64,000 nucleotides of DNA from NCBI RefSeq assembly GCF_030268685.1, contig NZ_BSRQ01000016.1:62001-126000 (forward strand). The letters are read 5' to 3'. Position 1 is the stretch's first letter. Each line of letters starts with the position of its first letter. This DNA is from Microtetraspora sp. NBRC 13810 (GTDB lineage: Bacteria; Actinomycetota; Actinomycetes; Streptosporangiales; Streptosporangiaceae). The translations under genes were made by a program, and so were the position numbers. The notes under the pieces are model-generated. The model was given only the letters and a program-made list of their open reading frames with translations, was not told the origin of the DNA and did not search any database. Of this stretch, positions 17,842-26,489 are shown piece by piece.

Positions 17842-20800
17842 TCACTCCCCGTAGAAGACGCGCTCGACGACCTTGCGGGCCCGCCTGGTCGTCCTGCGGT
17901 AGTCCTCGACGAAGTCCTCCGAGCCGTCCGGCGGGTAGCCCAGGGTGCGCGCGATCATGCCGCGCTCGCGCACGTCGGTGGGGATCGAGTCGCCGGCCCG
18001 CCCCTTGACCAGCATGATCGCGTCGCGGACGCGGGAGGCGAAGCGCCACGCCTCGGCGAGCACCTTCTCGTCGGCGGCGGACAGCAGCCCGGCGGCGACC
18101 GCGGCGCGCAGGGTCTGCAGGGTCCGGGTGGTGCGCAGCTCCGGCAGGGCTCCCGCGTGACGCAGCTGGATGAGCTGGGCCACCCACTCGACGTCGGAGA
18201 GCCCTCCCCTGCCGAGCTTGGTGTGCAGCGCGGGGTCGGCGCCCCTGGGCAGCCGCTCGGACTCCATCCGCGCCTTGAGCCTGCGGATCTCGCGCACCGC
18301 CGCGTCCGGGACGCCCTCCGGCGGGTAGCGCAGCGGGTCGGCGATCGCCGTGAACTCCGCGCCGAGCGCCCGGTCGCCCGCCGAGAACCGGGCGCGCAGC
18401 AGCGCCTGCGCCTCCCAGGGGGAGGACCAGCGGCCGTAGTAGGCGGCGTAGGACGCGAGCGTGCGCACCAGCGGGCCCTGACGGCCCTCGGGGCGCAGGT
18501 CGGGGTCGATGACCAGCGGCGGATCGGGCGCCGGCAGGGCCAGCAGCCGGCGTAGCTCGTTGGCCACCGCGTACGCGGCCTCGGCGGCGTCCTTCTCCGC
18601 CACGCCGTCCAGCGGGTCGTGCACGAACATCACGTCGGCGTCGCTGCCGTAGGAGGACTCGAAGCCGCCCAGCCTGCCCATCGCGATGACCGCGAACCTG
18701 GTCGGCGGCGGCGCGCCCCGGTCGGCGGTGACCTTGGCGATCGCGGCGTCCAGCGCGGCCTGGATGGTGACGTCGTTCAGCTCGGCGAGGGCGGCCCCGA
18801 CCTGCTCGGCGTCGATCCGGCCCACCAGGTCGGCGACGGCGGTGCGGAACAGCTCCCTGCGGCGCAGCGCGCGGACCGCGGTCACCGCCTTGGCGGCGTC
18901 GTCGGCGTGCCGGCCCACGGCCGCGGCGGCCTCGCCGGCCAGGGCGGCGGCCGGCCGTACGGTCAGCTCGGTGTCGGAGCCGAGCAGGGCCACGGCGTCC
19001 GGGGCGTGCAGCAGCAGGCCGGTCGCGTAGCGGCTGGTGCCGAGCACGCGGGCCATCCGGGAGGCGACGGCGGTCTCGTCGCGGAGCAGCCGCAGGTACC
19101 ACGGGGTGGCGCCCAGCTTGTCGCTGACCTGGCGGAAGCCGAGCAGCCCCGCGTCCGGGTCCGGCGCGTCGGCGAACCAGCCGAGCATGACCGGGAGCAG
19201 GGTGCGCTGGATCGCGGCCCGCCTGGACACGCCGCTGGTCAGCGCGGCGATGTGGCGCAGCGCGCCCTCGGGGTCGGTGTACCCCAGTGCTTCGAGCCTG
19301 GCCTTCGCGGCGGCGGTGGACAGCCTGATCTCCTCTTCGGGCAGGCGCGCGACGGCCTGCAGCAGTGGCCGGTAGAAAAGCTTCTCGTGCAGCCTGCGGG
19401 CCTCCAGGGCGTATCGCCGCCACCGGGTGGTGAACTCGCCGACCGGGTCGGCGGTCATCCCCAGCGCCCGGCCGAGCCTGCGCAGGTCGGTGACGTCGGA
19501 GGGCACGACATGGGTACGGCGGAGCCGGTGCAGCTGGAGCAGGTGCTCCACCTGGCGCAGGAACGCGTACGCCTCCGCCATGGTCCGGGCGTCCTCCCTG
19601 CCGACGTAGCCGCCCCGGGACAGCGCGGCGAGCGCGGGCAGGGTGGCCCTGCGGCGCAGCAGCGGGTCCAGCCGTCCGTGCACGAGCTGGAGGAGCTGCA
19701 CCGCGAACTCGATGTCGCGCAGTCCGCCAGGTCCCAGCTTGAGCTGGCGCTCGGCCTCCTCGGAGTGGATGTGCGCCTCGACCCTGCGGCGCATCGCCTG
19801 GACGTCCTCCACGAAGTTGTCCCTCGCCGCGGCCTGCCAGACGAGCTCGTTGACCGCCTCGGTGTAGGCGCCGCCCAGCTCGGCGTCACCGGCCACCGGC
19901 CTGGCCTTCAGCAGCGCCTGGAACTCCCACGTCTTGGCCCAGCGCCGGTAGTAGGCGAGGTGGCTGTTGAGCGTGCGCACCAGCGGCCCGGACCTGCCCT
20001 CGGGGCGCAGCGCGGCGTCGACCTCCCACAGCGCCCCCTCGGGGGTGGTGGCCGAGCAGGCGCGCATCATGCTCTGCGCGAGTCTCGTGGCGAGCCGCAG
20101 GGCCTTGGTCTCGTCCATGCCCTCGGCGGGCTCGGCGACGAAGATCACGTCCACGTCGCTGATGTAGTTGAGCTCGCGGGCACCGCACTTGCCCATGCCG
20201 ATCACGGCCAGCCGTACGCCGGCGCCGTGCTCGGCCCTGGCGATGGCGAGCGCGGCCTCCAGCGCCGCGGCGGCGAGGTCGGACAGCTCCGAGGTCACCT
20301 CCGACAGGGTGGCCTCGCCCGTCACGTCGCGGGCGGCGAGGTGCAGCAGGTGGCCGCGGTAGGCGACGCGCAGCGCCATCAGGGTGGCGGGGCCGGAGGC
20401 GGCGGCGGCCGGTTCGTCGCCGTAGGGGTCGGCGCCGACGGCCTGGAGCAGGTCGGCGCGCAACTCCTCCTCGGAGGGGCGCTGCACCGCGAGCGGTCCC
20501 TGCAGGCCCTTCCAGTGCTCGGGATGGCGGACGAGGTGGTCGCCGAGCGCGGCGCTGACGCCGAGCACGCCGAGCAGCCGCCGGCGCAGGCCCTCGTCGC
20601 CGCGCAGCGCGCCGAGGACGCTCGGGTCCCGCTCGGCGAGGCGGCCCAGAGAGGTCAGGGCGAGATCGGGGTCGGCCGCCTGGACCAGGCCGTCGAGCAG
20701 GCCGACGTCTCCCACGGCCTCGGGACCCAGGTCGTCGAGCAGTTGCTCGGCCCGGGCGCCGTCGGCGAACCCCAGTCTGGCAAGACGCCCGGACGTGGTC

Positions 20801-20895
20801 TCGATCCGGGGCACGGCGGTCACCGTCCCTCCCTCAGGCGGCGTCTCCACAGGAGGCGCCGTCTCCTCCGTTCGGCCTCTCTCCACGGTCCGCAT
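17842..20895 (-). CDS. glnE: Bifunctional glutamine synthetase adenylyltransferase/adenylyl-removing enzyme
   Basis: This 1017-residue GlnE adds AMP to GlnA Tyr402 when nitrogen is ample and removes it when nitrogen is scarce. Both nucleotidyltransferase domains are intact: the N-terminal (deadenylylating) one has ELNYISDVDVIF and the C-terminal (adenylylating) one has GRLGGFESSYGSDADVMFVHD. The helical GlnE linkers (KLGPGGLRDIEF and KLGRGGLSDVEW) follow each domain. The ATG at 20895 has GGGAGG five bases upstream; the longer frame adds 27 doubtful residues. Here it is 10 kb from glnA and close to glnA2, the common actinobacterial arrangement being glnE-glnA2. Confidence 0.97.
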   Translation of the reverse strand: MRTVERGRTEETAPPVETPPEGGTVTAVPRIETTSGRLARLGFADGARAEQLLDDLGPEAVGDVGLLDGLVQAADPDLALTSLGRLAERDPSVLGALRGDEGLRRRLLGVLGVSAALGDHLVRHPEHWKGLQGPLAVQRPSEEELRADLLQAVGADPYGDEPAAAASGPATLMALRVAYRGHLLHLAARDVTGEATLSEVTSELSDLAAAALEAALAIARAEHGAGVRLAVIGMGKCGARELNYISDVDVIFVAEPAEGMDETKALRLATRLAQSMMRACSATTPEGALWEVDAALRPEGRSGPLVRTLNSHLAYYRRWAKTWEFQALLKARPVAGDAELGGAYTEAVNELVWQAAARDNFVEDVQAMRRRVEAHIHSEEAERQLKLGPGGLRDIEFAVQLLQLVHGRLDPLLRRRATLPALAALSRGGYVGREDARTMAEAYAFLRQVEHLLQLHRLRRTHVVPSDVTDLRRLGRALGMTADPVGEFTTRWRRYALEARRLHEKLFYRPLLQAVARLPEEEIRLSTAAAKARLEALGYTDPEGALRHIAALTSGVSRRAAIQRTLLPVMLGWFADAPDPDAGLLGFRQVSDKLGATPWYLRLLRDETAVASRMARVLGTSRYATGLLLHAPDAVALLGSDTELTVRPAAALAGEAAAAVGRHADDAAKAVTAVRALRRRELFRTAVADLVGRIDAEQVGAALAELNDVTIQAALDAAIAKVTADRGAPPPTRFAVIAMGRLGGFESSYGSDADVMFVHDPLDGVAEKDAAEAAYAVANELRRLLALPAPDPPLVIDPDLRPEGRQGPLVRTLASYAAYYGRWSSPWEAQALLRARFSAGDRALGAEFTAIADPLRYPPEGVPDAAVREIRRLKARMESERLPRGADPALHTKLGRGGLSDVEWVAQLIQLRHAGALPELRTTRTLQTLRAAVAAGLLSAADEKVLAEAWRFASRVRDAIMLVKGRAGDSIPTDVRERGMIARTLGYPPDGSEDFVEDYRRTTRRARKVVERVFYGE

Positions 20896-20953
20896 ACGAC
20901 CCTCCCATCCCCCCTGTGCGGTATCAACGGATGACGCCGCACCGTCGGGGCGT

Positions 20954-20987
20954 CGCCGCACACGGTAATCCTTCACCGTGTGCGGCG
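20954..20987 (-). terminator. Hairpin after the amidotransferase gene
   Basis: A 13-bp perfect stem (CGCCGCACACGGT with ACCGTGTGCGGCG) and 8-nt loop lies 32 bp beyond the amidotransferase stop and upstream of glnE, separating the two leftward genes. Confidence 0.7.
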
Positions 20988-21018
20988 TCGTTAGGGGTTT
21001 CGGACCGTAATCAGGCCA

Positions 21019-21759
21019 TCACAAATTTTTCCGCCGGTCGGCCACGACGCCGGCGAACGCCTCCGCGAGCGGCCGCCAGGTGCGGGCCAGTTCCTCGGCA
21101 GCCAGCTTGACCTGGGCGTTCAGCTCGTCGACGTGGTAGCCGGCGGCGGTGAGCGGGTCCGCGCCGTCCGCGGTCCAGCTGACGAAGATCTCCGGGGTGG
21201 CCTCGGGGTGGAACTGCAACGCCCAGGCCGATTCGCCGAGTCGATAAGCCTGGTTGGGGTAGGCGTGCCCGGTCACCAGCGGCACGGCGCCGGCCGGCAG
21301 GACGGTCATCGCGTCCCGGTGGTACTGCACGGCGGCGGGCGCGGCGCCGCCCGGGACGCCCGGGACGTGCCGGAACAGCGGATCCGTCGCGGCGGCGGGG
21401 AGCGGGAGGACCGGGCACAGGCCCACCTCCAGGCCGTTCCCGCCGCGCTCGACCCGGCCGCCGCAGGCGAGGGTCATCAGCTGGGCGCCGAGGCAGAGGC
21501 CGAGGGTGGGCACGCCGTCCCGGACGCCGCGCCGGATGAGGTCGCGGGTGGCGGGGAGCCACGGATAGCCCTCGTCGTCCCAGGACGACGCCGCGCCGCC
21601 CAGCACGACCAGGCCGTCGGCCGGCGTTTCGGGCACCGGCTCACCGAGGTAGGGCCGGGCGGTCTCGCACCGCGCCCCCGCTCCGGCGAGCCATCCCGCG
21701 AAGAATCCGAGTCCCGCCTCGGCCTCGTGTTCGACCACGGTGATTCGCATATCGCCCAT
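21019..21759 (-). CDS. Class I glutamine amidotransferase-like protein
   Basis: A 246-residue stand-alone GATase1 domain. The nucleophile elbow is LGLCLGAQLM with the catalytic Cys, and the His/Glu pair is in LQFHPEATPE. Such GMP-synthase-like proteins hydrolyse glutamine or gamma-glutamyl compounds; its setting between glnE and other genes hints at nitrogen metabolism, but the partner or substrate is not visible. The open frame extends far upstream through the neighbouring gene; I take the ATG at 21759 (MGDMRITVVEH), with an alternative ATG at 21750. Confidence 0.85.
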   Translation of the reverse strand: MGDMRITVVEHEAEAGLGFFAGWLAGAGARCETARPYLGEPVPETPADGLVVLGGAASSWDDEGYPWLPATRDLIRRGVRDGVPTLGLCLGAQLMTLACGGRVERGGNGLEVGLCPVLPLPAAATDPLFRHVPGVPGGAAPAAVQYHRDAMTVLPAGAVPLVTGHAYPNQAYRLGESAWALQFHPEATPEIFVSWTADGADPLTAAGYHVDELNAQVKLAAEELARTWRPLAEAFAGVVADRRKNL

Positions 21760-21839
21760 TATGCGATGAAGGGTGATCTGTAGTCGTTCGCCCCCGGAGT
21801 CCGGCGCGCGGCCGGGCGCGCGCCGGAGGGGCGGGCGGG

Positions 21840-22565
21840 TCAGCGGGTGACGATCCAGGTGGCGCGGGCGGCGGCGACCAGGGTGCCGTCGGCCTCGTAG
21901 ACGGCGCTCTCGCTGAAGAGCTTGCGGCCCTCGCGGCCGGTGGCCCGGCCGACGACGGAGTAGGTGCCGCCGGGGTAGACGCGGCGGTGCACCTGGGCGG
22001 TGAGGCGGCCGAGCAGGGCGGCCTCGCCGGGCTGGAAGTGCGTCCAGCCGGTCACGCAGTCGAGGGCGGCCCACAGCACGGGCGCGGGCACCATGCCGTC
22101 GGCGTCGGTGACCGTGATCGGCACCCGCCAGCCCGCCGCGTAGAGGTCGGTGCCGGCCACCGGGCCGGGGAAGATGCGCAGGCCGTCGCCCGGGTCGCGC
22201 AGGCCGCAGGCGAAGCAGCCGGGGAACGGGTGGTCCGCCAGACCGGCGAAGCCCTCCTCGGCGCGGGCCGCCTCGTTGAACGGCACGAAGCCCGGCACGG
22301 TGAGGTCCTCGGCCACGGGGATGGCCTCGACGAGCACCGTCCCGCCCTGGGAGAGGGTCACCGCGTTCTCATGCTGTTCGAGCCGGAGCTCGGTGTCCAG
22401 CGGGGTGGGAGCGTGCAGGGTGACCTCGACGGGCGAGGTGTGGCCTGCGGCGGTCAGCGCCTCGGCGACCGTGGCGGCGACCCATCCGCCGTTCGCCGAG
22501 CCCTCGGGCCCGCGGAACCGCGCCGGAACCGACACTACGGCCTGCAGCTCGGCTGCCGTCGTCAT
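21840..22565 (-). CDS. Hotdog-fold thioesterase-like protein
   Basis: A 241-residue protein resembling a double-hotdog acyl-CoA thioesterase. It has an N-terminal half with GPEGSANGGWVAATVAEAL, a central PFPGCFACGLRDPGDGLRIF segment typical of actinobacterial thioesterase-family proteins, and a second half with APVLWAALDCVTG. The CFxCG motif may bind a metal or be structural. The ATG at 22565 has GGGAGG six bases upstream. Substrate unknown. Its promoter faces the serine hydrolase promoter across a region with TGTCAC repeats. Confidence 0.75.
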   Translation of the reverse strand: MTTAAELQAVVSVPARFRGPEGSANGGWVAATVAEALTAAGHTSPVEVTLHAPTPLDTELRLEQHENAVTLSQGGTVLVEAIPVAEDLTVPGFVPFNEAARAEEGFAGLADHPFPGCFACGLRDPGDGLRIFPGPVAGTDLYAAGWRVPITVTDADGMVPAPVLWAALDCVTGWTHFQPGEAALLGRLTAQVHRRVYPGGTYSVVGRATGREGRKLFSESAVYEADGTLVAAARATWIVTR

Positions 22566-22777
22566 ACCAGACCTCCCTATGTGCCCACCAGAGGGCATGC
22601 CTTCAAATGGCGTTTTGAGTGAACCGATTTTACCCAGATAGCTGTCAGTACAGCTAACCAGGTCCCAGTATCGCGCCCGTTAGCCCCCGGTAACACCGGC
22701 GTGACGCTCCGCCGGACCCCCACTACCCCCTTTGATAGCGCCAACTCCCACCGGCCGACGACCATTCCCGAGAAAAG

Positions 22778-22866
22778 TGTCACACCTGTCACGCTTCACA
22801 AGATCCGCACCAACCGCCCCATTGAGCCACCTAGGATCCGTTGTCACTGGTGTGACGGGAGTGACA
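22778..22866. promoter_or_regulatory. Cluster of TGTCAC/GTGACA hexamers in a divergent promoter region
   Basis: TGTCAC occurs at 22778, 22787 and 22842, with the inverse GTGACA at 22861 and a GTGAC at 22852. The last ones overlap the AGGAG site of the serine hydrolase. The 313-bp gap 22566-22878 otherwise holds no gene. The arrangement looks like a multi-site operator for one or both flanking genes. Confidence 0.4.
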
Positions 22867-22878
22867 GGAGTTATCCGA

Positions 22879-24192
22879 GTGGGGGCGCTTCGGGGGGATC
22901 CGCGTGGGTTCGGCCGGCGGGAACTGTTCAAGCTGGCCGCCGGCGCGGCCGTACTGCCGGCCCTCGGGGCGCGTCCGGCGTCGGCCTCGGCGGCGCGGTT
23001 CACCGCCACCGGCACCACGGTGGCGGCGCTGGCCGGGCTGGACGCGGTCATGCGGGACTTCATGCGGGAGCGCGGCATCTCGCAGGCGCAGCTCGCCGTG
23101 GGCCGCGAGGGGCGGCTGCTCTACGCCAGGGGGTACACGCTCGGCGGCCACGAACCGGTCACCCGGCCCGACTCGCTCTTCCGGGTGGCCAGCCTGTCCA
23201 AGCACATCACCGCGACCGCGATCACCTTGCTGGCCCAGGAGGGCCGCCTCGACCTGTCGGCCCCGGTGCCCGGCCTGCTGCGGCTCGCCCCCGGTCCCGG
23301 CAGGCGGGCCGACCCGCGGCTGGCCGAGGTGACCGTGCGGCGCCTGCTGCACCATCTGGGCGGCTGGGACAGGGACCTCTCCGGCGACCCCCTGTGGTCC
23401 GACGCGGCCATCGCGGCGGCCCTGGGCGTCTCGTTGCCGCTCGACCACGGCCTGATCATGACCTACGTCACCGGCAGGCCGCTGGACCACGCCCCGGGCA
23501 CCAGGGTGGCCTACAGCAACTACGGCTACATGCTGCTCGGCAGGATCGTCGAGAAGGCCGGCGGCACGAGCTATCCGGCGTACGTCACCGAGCGGATCCT
23601 GCGGCCCCTCGGCATCACCCGGATGCGGCCCGGCCGCAGTCCCAGGGCGCGGGCGGCGCCCGGCGAGGTGGCCTACCGGTCCGGGCTGACCAGGCCGGAC
23701 GTGACGCGGCCCGGCGGCCGGCCGGTGCCATACCCCTACGGCGGGTTCAACCTGGGCACCAACGACGCCAACTGCGGCTGGCTCGCCTCCGCGCCCGACC
23801 TGGTCCGCCTGGCCACCGTCTTCGACCCGCCCTCACCGGTGCTCACCGAGGACTCGATCGCCGCGATGTTCGCCGCCCCGGAGACCGGGGTGAACCCGGA
23901 CGGGTGGTACTACGGGTACGGCTGGCAGGTGCGCCCGCTGCCCGGCGGCCGGAACACCTGGCACACCGGCAGCATGCCGGGCACCTACACGCTGCTCACG
24001 CGCAGATGGGACGGCATCGCCTACGCCGCGCTGTTCAACCGCAGGGCCGAGGGGACCGACCCGGCCTACCACGTGATCGACCCGCTGCTCTACGACGCGG
24101 TGAGCGCCGTGCGGAGGTGGCCGGCGCGGGATCTCACGCCGGCGTTGTTCCGCGTCCCCGAGCCGCACCGGGTGCTGAACGCCGGAAGTTGA
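22879..24192 (+). CDS. Tat-exported serine hydrolase, beta-lactamase class C fold
   Basis: A 437-residue protein starting at a GTG with AGGAG eight bases upstream. A twin-arginine signal (GRRELFKLAAGAAVLPALGARPASA) precedes a DD-peptidase/class C beta-lactamase-type domain. The catalytic motifs are SLSK (S105, K108), YSN in VAYSNYGYM, and HTG in WHTGSMPGTY. Such proteins act as esterases, D-aminopeptidases or peptidases outside the cell; the family cannot be narrowed from sequence alone. No evidence points to antibiotic hydrolysis. Confidence 0.88.
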   Translation: MGALRGDPRGFGRRELFKLAAGAAVLPALGARPASASAARFTATGTTVAALAGLDAVMRDFMRERGISQAQLAVGREGRLLYARGYTLGGHEPVTRPDSLFRVASLSKHITATAITLLAQEGRLDLSAPVPGLLRLAPGPGRRADPRLAEVTVRRLLHHLGGWDRDLSGDPLWSDAAIAAALGVSLPLDHGLIMTYVTGRPLDHAPGTRVAYSNYGYMLLGRIVEKAGGTSYPAYVTERILRPLGITRMRPGRSPRARAAPGEVAYRSGLTRPDVTRPGGRPVPYPYGGFNLGTNDANCGWLASAPDLVRLATVFDPPSPVLTEDSIAAMFAAPETGVNPDGWYYGYGWQVRPLPGGRNTWHTGSMPGTYTLLTRRWDGIAYAALFNRRAEGTDPAYHVIDPLLYDAVSAVRRWPARDLTPALFRVPEPHRVLNAGS

Positions 24193-24245
24193 CCTCAAGT
24201 TTGGTTGAGGTAGCACGCTGTCCGTGACACGGAAGGAGCGGGCGG

Positions 24246-24818
24246 ATGAGCAGGGACAGCGTGATCGTGTACGAGGAGGCCGGGGCGGATCCCCTGGCCG
24301 ACGTGATGACGATCGAGAACGGGCACGGCCGCACCCGGGTGCGCGCCGTCGCCGAGCCGGGCCAGATGGTGGAGCTGGTCACCCGGCTGGTCGGCGAGGG
24401 AGTCGACCGGATCGAGCTGTGCGGCGCGTTCGGCGCGGTGTGGCACGCCGCGGCCCGCCGGGCCACGGGCGGGAAGGTGCCGGTGGGGGCCGTCTACTAC
24501 GGGTTCGAGTCGCTGACCTCCGTGGCCTCGTACAAGGCGCGGTTCGAGGCCGGGGAGACGCTGTCGGAGGCGTTCGTCATCGTGCACGAGGGAGCCGATC
24601 CCGAGGCCGACCGCGTGGTGCGCGAGAGGGACGCGGGCGGCAGGACCACCTTGATCGGGGTACCCGACGCGGAGGCCGCCGCCGAGGCGGCCGGGAAGAT
24701 GGCCGGCGAGCTGCACCTCATCGAGTTGTACGGCGGGGAGGGACCGGAGGGGGCCGAGCCGGTCATCCGGGCCGTACGCGAGAGCGTGCCCGTGGGCGTG
24801 ACGGCGTACCGGCGCTGA
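24246..24818 (+). CDS. DUF6506 protein with two tandem domain copies
   Basis: A 190-residue protein made of two similar halves (about 1-88 and 98-190). Each begins with a hydrophobic strand and acidic turn (VIVYEEAGADPLAD; FVIVHEGADPEAD), has a helix with E/A repeats, then the signature strand plus glycine loop (RIELCGAFGAVW; LIELYGGEGPEGAE), and ends VPVGAVYYG or VPVGVTAYR. Single-domain DUF6506 proteins are about 100 residues and of unknown function. The Cys of the first copy is Tyr in the second. AAGGAG seven bases upstream supports the start. A perfect terminator follows. Confidence 0.8.
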   Translation: MSRDSVIVYEEAGADPLADVMTIENGHGRTRVRAVAEPGQMVELVTRLVGEGVDRIELCGAFGAVWHAAARRATGGKVPVGAVYYGFESLTSVASYKARFEAGETLSEAFVIVHEGADPEADRVVRERDAGGRTTLIGVPDAEAAAEAAGKMAGELHLIELYGGEGPEGAEPVIRAVRESVPVGVTAYRR

Positions 24819-24847
24819 CGCGGCGAGTCCCCGCCGGGCCCCGCGAC

Positions 24848-24904
24848 GGCCCGGAGCGGACGTGAGGCCGGCCGCCCTGGCCGGCTTCACGTCCGCTCCG
24901 GGCC
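24848..24904. terminator. Very long bidirectional hairpin terminator
   Basis: An 18-bp perfect stem (GGCCCGGAGCGGACGTGA and its complement), a G-T pair and a further 7-bp stem enclose a 5-nt loop, 26 pairs in all. It lies between the convergent DUF6506 and glnA2 genes. Confidence 0.85.
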
Positions 24905-24919
24905 GGAAAAGGCCCGCGG

Positions 24920-26281
24920 CTACAGGATGGGCAGGTAGCGGCCGAGCTCGAACTCCGTGACCTGGCGGCGGTACTCGTGCCACTCGGCGCGCTTGTTGCG
25001 CAGGAAGTAGTCGAAGACGTGCTCGCCCAGGGTCTCGGCGACCAGCTCGCTGCGCTCCATCGCCATGATCGCCTCGTCCAGCGACTGCGGCAGCGGCTGG
25101 ATGCCCAGCGCGCGCCGCTCGGCGCTGGTCAGGGCCCACACGTCGTCCTCGGCGCCGGGAGGCATCTCGTAGCCCTCCTCGATGCCCTTGAGCCCGGCGG
25201 CCAGGATCACCGCGAACGCGAGGTAGGGGTTGCACGCGGAGTCGAGCGAACGGAACTCGATGCGCGTCGAGCCGCCCTTGTGCGGCTTGTACATCGGCAC
25301 CCGGACCAGCGCGGAGCGGTTGTTGTGGCCCCAGGAGATGTAGCTGGGCGCCTCACCGCCCTGCCCGGCGATGGCCTCGGAGCCGCCCCACAGCCGCTTG
25401 TAGGAGTTGACCCACTGGTTGCACACGGCGGTGATCTCGGCGGCGTGCCGGAGCAGCCCGCCGATGAACGAGCGGCCCACCTTGGACAGCTGGTAGTCGG
25501 CGCCCGGCTCGTAGAACGCGTTGCGGTCGCCCTCGAAGAGCGACATGTGGGTGTGCATGCCGGAACCGGGGTGCTCGGTGAACGGCTTGGGCATGAAGCT
25601 CGCCCACACCCCCGACTCCAGCGCCACCTCCTTCATGACCAGGCGGAAGGTCATGATGTTGTCGGCGGTGGTGAGCGCGTCGGCGTAACGCAGGTCGATC
25701 TCCTGCTGGCCGGGGGCGCCCTCGTGGTGGCTGTACTCCACCGAGATGCCCATCGACTCCAGCATCATGATCGCGTTGCGCCGGAAGTCGTGTCCCGAGC
25801 TGTGCGGGGTGTGGTCGAAGTAGCCGCCCGAGTCGATCGGCTCCGGCCGCTCCCCCGGCTCCGGCTTGCGCTTGAGCAGGAAGAACTCCACCTCGGGATG
25901 GGTGTAGAAGGTGAAGCCCATGTCGGCGGCCTTGGCCAGCGTGCGCTTGAGCACCCAGCGCGGGTCGGCGTGCGAGGGGGACCCGTCCGGCATGAGGATG
26001 TCGCAGAAGATCCGGGCCGCGCCCGGCGACTCGCTCCGCCACGGGATGATCTGGAAGGTGCCCGGATCCGGCTTGGCCAGCATGTCCGACTCGTAGACCC
26101 GGGCGAACCCCTGGATCGAGGAGCCGTCGAACCCGATCCCCTCGGCGAAGGCGCCCTCGAGCTCGGCGGGCGCGATGGCCACCGACTTGAGGAACCCGAG
26201 CACGTCGCTGAACCACAACCGGATGAACCGGATGTCGCGCTCCTCAAGGGTGCGCAGAACGAACTCCTGCTGGCGGTCCAA
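24920..26281 (-). CDS. glnA2: Glutamine synthetase-like GlnA2 (GSI, non-adenylylated type)
   Basis: A 453-residue GSI paralogue with FDGSSIQGFARVYESDM, HPEVEFFLL, HHEGAPGQQEIDLRY, MPKPFTEHPGSGMHTH and NNRSALVRVP. At the adenylylation site it has DVWALTSAE, Trp where GlnA has Tyr402, so GlnE should not control it. In Streptomyces coelicolor GlnA2 has been reported to act as a gamma-glutamylpolyamine synthetase, so ammonia may not be the real substrate. I place the start at TTG 26281, since AAGGAG precedes it by five bases and family members begin at DRQQEFVLRTLEERD; the ATG at 26323 adds 14 unsupported residues. Confidence 0.93.
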   Translation of the reverse strand: MDRQQEFVLRTLEERDIRFIRLWFSDVLGFLKSVAIAPAELEGAFAEGIGFDGSSIQGFARVYESDMLAKPDPGTFQIIPWRSESPGAARIFCDILMPDGSPSHADPRWVLKRTLAKAADMGFTFYTHPEVEFFLLKRKPEPGERPEPIDSGGYFDHTPHSSGHDFRRNAIMMLESMGISVEYSHHEGAPGQQEIDLRYADALTTADNIMTFRLVMKEVALESGVWASFMPKPFTEHPGSGMHTHMSLFEGDRNAFYEPGADYQLSKVGRSFIGGLLRHAAEITAVCNQWVNSYKRLWGGSEAIAGQGGEAPSYISWGHNNRSALVRVPMYKPHKGGSTRIEFRSLDSACNPYLAFAVILAAGLKGIEEGYEMPPGAEDDVWALTSAERRALGIQPLPQSLDEAIMAMERSELVAETLGEHVFDYFLRNKRAEWHEYRRQVTEFELGRYLPIL

Positions 26282-26373
26282 GGCATCTCCTTCGTGCGCT
26301 GCCGTGCTCAACCTCATTGTCATCGCGGTCAGCGGAAGACATGTCTGGTCGGCTACCAGTCTGCCCGCTTCGT

Positions 26374-26389
26374 GTTTCGCACACGTTAC
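26374..26389 (-). promoter_or_regulatory. GlnR-like half operator upstream of glnA2
   Basis: On the minus strand the sequence reads GTAAC-GTGTGC-GAAAC, a perfect match to the a-b GlnR consensus gTnAC-n6-GaAAC. It lies about 95 bp before the proposed TTG start. No second a-b pair with 11-bp phasing follows. Confidence 0.55.
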
Positions 26390-26418
26390 GGGGGGTCGCG
26401 GTGAGGAAGCCCCGTGAG

Positions 26419-26462
26419 CACCGGTTTCCGGTGATTCTAAGCCTTGTGCGGAGAGTCTCCGC
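26419..26462 (-). terminator. Two small hairpins after the kinase gene
   Basis: CACCGG-TTT-CCGGTG (26419-26433) and GCGGAG-AGT-CTCCGC (26448-26462) lie just beyond the stop of the leftward Ser/Thr kinase gene and upstream of glnA2. They may separate the transcripts. Confidence 0.4.
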
Positions 26463-26489
26463 CTACTCCCTGGCCGGCCGTTGGCGAAG

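Noticed and set aside
18619-20934. Very long open frame (771 codons) opposite glnE
   Set aside because: It is the antisense of a highly conserved enzyme. Its composition (Gly/Arg/Val/His-rich) reflects the GC bias of the other strand, and it shows no domain.
22879-24192. True class C beta-lactamase
   Set aside because: SxxK, YxN and HTG motifs are shared by many esterases and peptidases; the sequence around them is not that of clinical AmpC enzymes.
24596-26404. Antisense frames around glnA2 (475 codons on the plus strand)
   Set aside because: They mirror the glnA2 codons, have Arg/His/Val-heavy composition and no ribosome sites.
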